Shown here: piece after piece, positions 25,569-26,980 of the stretch | Layout of the letters: each line of letters starts with the position of its first letter | Numbering within the stretch: position 1 is the first letter of the stretch | Source: Alphaproteobacteria bacterium | GTDB taxonomy: Bacteria; Pseudomonadota; Alphaproteobacteria; ATCC43930; CGMCC-115725 | Assembly: GCA_005884825.1 (NCBI GenBank) | Contig: VAZT01000001.1 | Location: 1-26,980 of the forward strand | Direction of reading: 5' to 3' | Length of the DNA: 26,980 nucleotides | The notes under the pieces: model-generated | Database searches by the model: none | Seen by the model: only the letters and a program-made list of their open reading frames with translations | What the model was told of the DNA's origin: nothing | Position numbers and translations under genes: made by a program

Positions 25569-26974
25569 CTACGCCACGGCGCGATGGTGGCCGGCTTGGG
25601 GGCGATCGGCCGGCGCCGCGATCGCACCATGGCGTGGCGCCCGACCCTTTGATGGCAGACCCGGCGCCTCGAGGTTGTTCGGCGGTCGCTGCCGCGCACC
25701 GTGCCCGCGCTGCTGGCGCGCTGGATAGGCGGCCTGTTGTACCTTGATCTGCTCCAATACGGCCGACAGCCGCTTGTTGTCGACGATCGCGCCGGGCGGC
25801 ACTGTCTGGATCTTGTCGAACACCTTGAAACCGAGCGCTGCTCCGTTGAACTGAACCGCGAACCGGCCGTCCGGGTAGTTCACCACCGCCACCTTCTGGC
25901 GCACCAAGCCACGGGTCAGCGGCGTCGGGTCCAGGATCAGCATCATCCGGTCGTAGTGCAGGGTCAGGTTGCGCGTGACCGTGCGCTCCTCCCGCCAAGC
26001 CAGGATCTCGTCCAGATTATCGGCTTGTGCCAGCGGCCGATGCAGGTTCTTGGGATTGGCCGGCTCACGGCCGAAGCGCGTGTTGTAGATGGCGATGAAC
26101 CCAGCCAGCCATGCGTTGGCCGCGGCAATCGACGATATCCCCGCCAGCCGCAGCTCCCCCGCCTTCGCGGGGGCAGGCTCTTGACCATCCGGTCCTGCAA
26201 CGTGCCAAACGCGCGTTCGATGCGTCCCTTCGCCTGCGGGCTGTTGGCACAGATGATGTCGATGTTCAGCGCCAACAGCGCGCGACCGAACTGCGTCACC
26301 CCGTCGCCGCCGACAGCCTCCTTGCTGTTCACCCGGAAGATGCCGTGCTTGTCGCTATACAACGCCACCGGCTTGCCGTGTTCCTCCAGATAGGCGCGGG
26401 TCGTGCGGAAGTAATCAAACGCCGATTCCGAGGCGGCGAACCGCAGCTGCATCAACCGGCTCGTCGCGTCATCCACGAAAGCCAACAGCGTGCACGGCGG
26501 ACCGCGATCCTCGAACCAGGCGTGCTCCGAGCCGTCGATCTGCACCAGTTCGCCCAGACAATCGCGCCGCCGGCGCGGCTGATGCGGCGCGGGGAGACGA
26601 TGCCGACGGTCCTGCCACAGCCCATCGGCGATCATCCAACCGCGCAAGGTCTCCCGCGATACCGAGCAACTGTGATGCTCTGCCAGCTTCTCCGCCGCCA
26701 GGGTCGGGCCAAAGTCGGGATACCGCTCCCGCACGATCGACAGCGCTAGGGTGCGAACCTCAGCAGGCAGCCGGTGGTTGCTGGGTTTGCCGCGGCGCTT
26801 GGAAAGAAGGCTCGTGGCACCGTCCTGTTTGAGGCCGCGCAGCAGACGAAACACCTGACGCCGCTGTAAGCCGATCAGTACACAGGCGTCAGTAACCCGC
26901 AGACGACCCGACTGAACCCGCAGCAGCACCTCAAGCCGGCTGAACTCCTGCTTGCTCATCGACACCACCGCCAC
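25569..26974 (-). pseudogene. ISNCY-family DDE transposase, frameshifted
   Basis: The first frame starts at ATG 26974. It has an N-terminal helix-turn-helix (ACVLIGLQRRQVFRLLRGLK) and an rve-type catalytic core: Asp in LVQIDGSEHAWFEDRG, LAFVDDATSRLMQLRF, Asp in ALYSDKHGIFR, and Glu in SPQAKGRIERAFGTLQDRMV. After MVKS (about 26180) this frame leaves the family. The proper continuation LRLAGISSIAAANAW, YNTRFGREPANPKNLHRPL, WREERTVTRNLTLHYDRMM and VDNKRLSAVLEQI lies in another frame and ends at 25569. A 23-base palindromic insertion at 26157-26179 causes the shift; without it the reading frame is whole. All catalytic residues are kept, so the damage looks recent. Confidence 0.85.
26157..26179. 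repeat. 23-bp palindromic insertion within the transposase gene
   Basis: The plus strand reads CCCCCGC (26156-26162), CTTC loop, GCGGGGG (26167-26173), followed by CAGGCT. Removing 23 bases (26157-26179) joins the codons for MVK directly to ELRLAGIS and restores the transposase frame. The hairpin resembles the GC-rich 'CCCCGCGAAGGCGGGG' type of dispersed palindromes found in several alphaproteobacteria. It is a small inserted element rather than decay by single-base indels. Confidence 0.6.
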
Positions 26975-26980
26975 GGCGCA

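Larger units (their letters stand above)
25230..26980 (-). mobile_element. ISNCY-like insertion sequence, 5' end outside the window
   Basis: The element ends at about 25230 with TGTCGGCGCAAGATAGAAAT and two tandem motifs, TAGAAATGTCAC (from 25243) and TAGAGATGACAC (25268-25279), again spaced by 25 bases. It carries one leftward transposase gene (25569-26974) whose start lies 6 bases inside the window edge, so the other terminus is not seen. The transposase is frameshifted by a 23-bp palindromic insertion, so this copy is probably immobile by itself. Family assignment comes from the protein and the paired end motifs. Confidence 0.75.

Overview
The window is a GC-rich bacterial chromosome segment. 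Gene order and protein families point to an alphaproteobacterium. The strongest sign is the run dusB(nifR3)-ntrB-ntrC-ntrY-ntrX-HAD phosphatase-hfq-hflX with mazG facing it, and ispDF-pgpA-pncC running the other way upstream; this arrangement is typical of Rhodospirillales/Hyphomicrobiales-like alphas. I cannot fix the genus from sequence alone.

Layout. (1) 1-2500 is a worn accessory stretch. It holds the first codons of a GlsB/YeaQ-type membrane protein, an acetoacetate/3-oxoacid CoA-transferase B gene with an internal deletion, a 24-residue membrane peptide, a multi-pass membrane protein, and a badly broken secreted phosphoesterase gene. (2) 2503-4850 (minus strand) carries an orphan branched-chain-amino-acid-type substrate-binding protein and a metallo-beta-lactamase-fold hydrolase. 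(3) 4983-11728 (plus strand) is a compact operon. A cytoplasmic gamma-glutamyltransferase-like Ntn hydrolase is coupled to a full urease set, ureDABCEFG. Two related palindromic elements sit in its only sizeable gaps, before ureB and before ureE. (4) 11684-13819 (minus strand) carries housekeeping genes pncC, pgpA and ispDF. (5) 13954-23574 (plus strand) is the Ntr nitrogen-regulation cluster followed by an HAD phosphatase, hfq and hflX. (6) 23577-24792 (minus strand) carries a NUDIX hydrolase and mazG. (7) 24896-26980 holds ISNCY-like insertion sequences. A recognisable element (25230 to beyond the window) abuts the 3' remnant of a second, related element, apparently as a nested insertion.

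The genes share a nitrogen theme. Urease and the GGT-like enzyme release ammonia from organic nitrogen, the binding protein may capture amino acids or amides, and NtrBC/NtrYX sense nitrogen status. The most striking point is that ntrB has lost the whole HisKA region, including the phosphorylated histidine, through an out-of-frame internal deletion. NtrC, NtrY and NtrX look intact. The CoA-transferase and phosphoesterase genes show the same kind of lesion: well-conserved ends with the middle missing. This means either recent deletions in an eroding genome or assembly errors, and reads across the junctions would decide which. I found no CRISPR array, tRNA, rRNA or new defence system.
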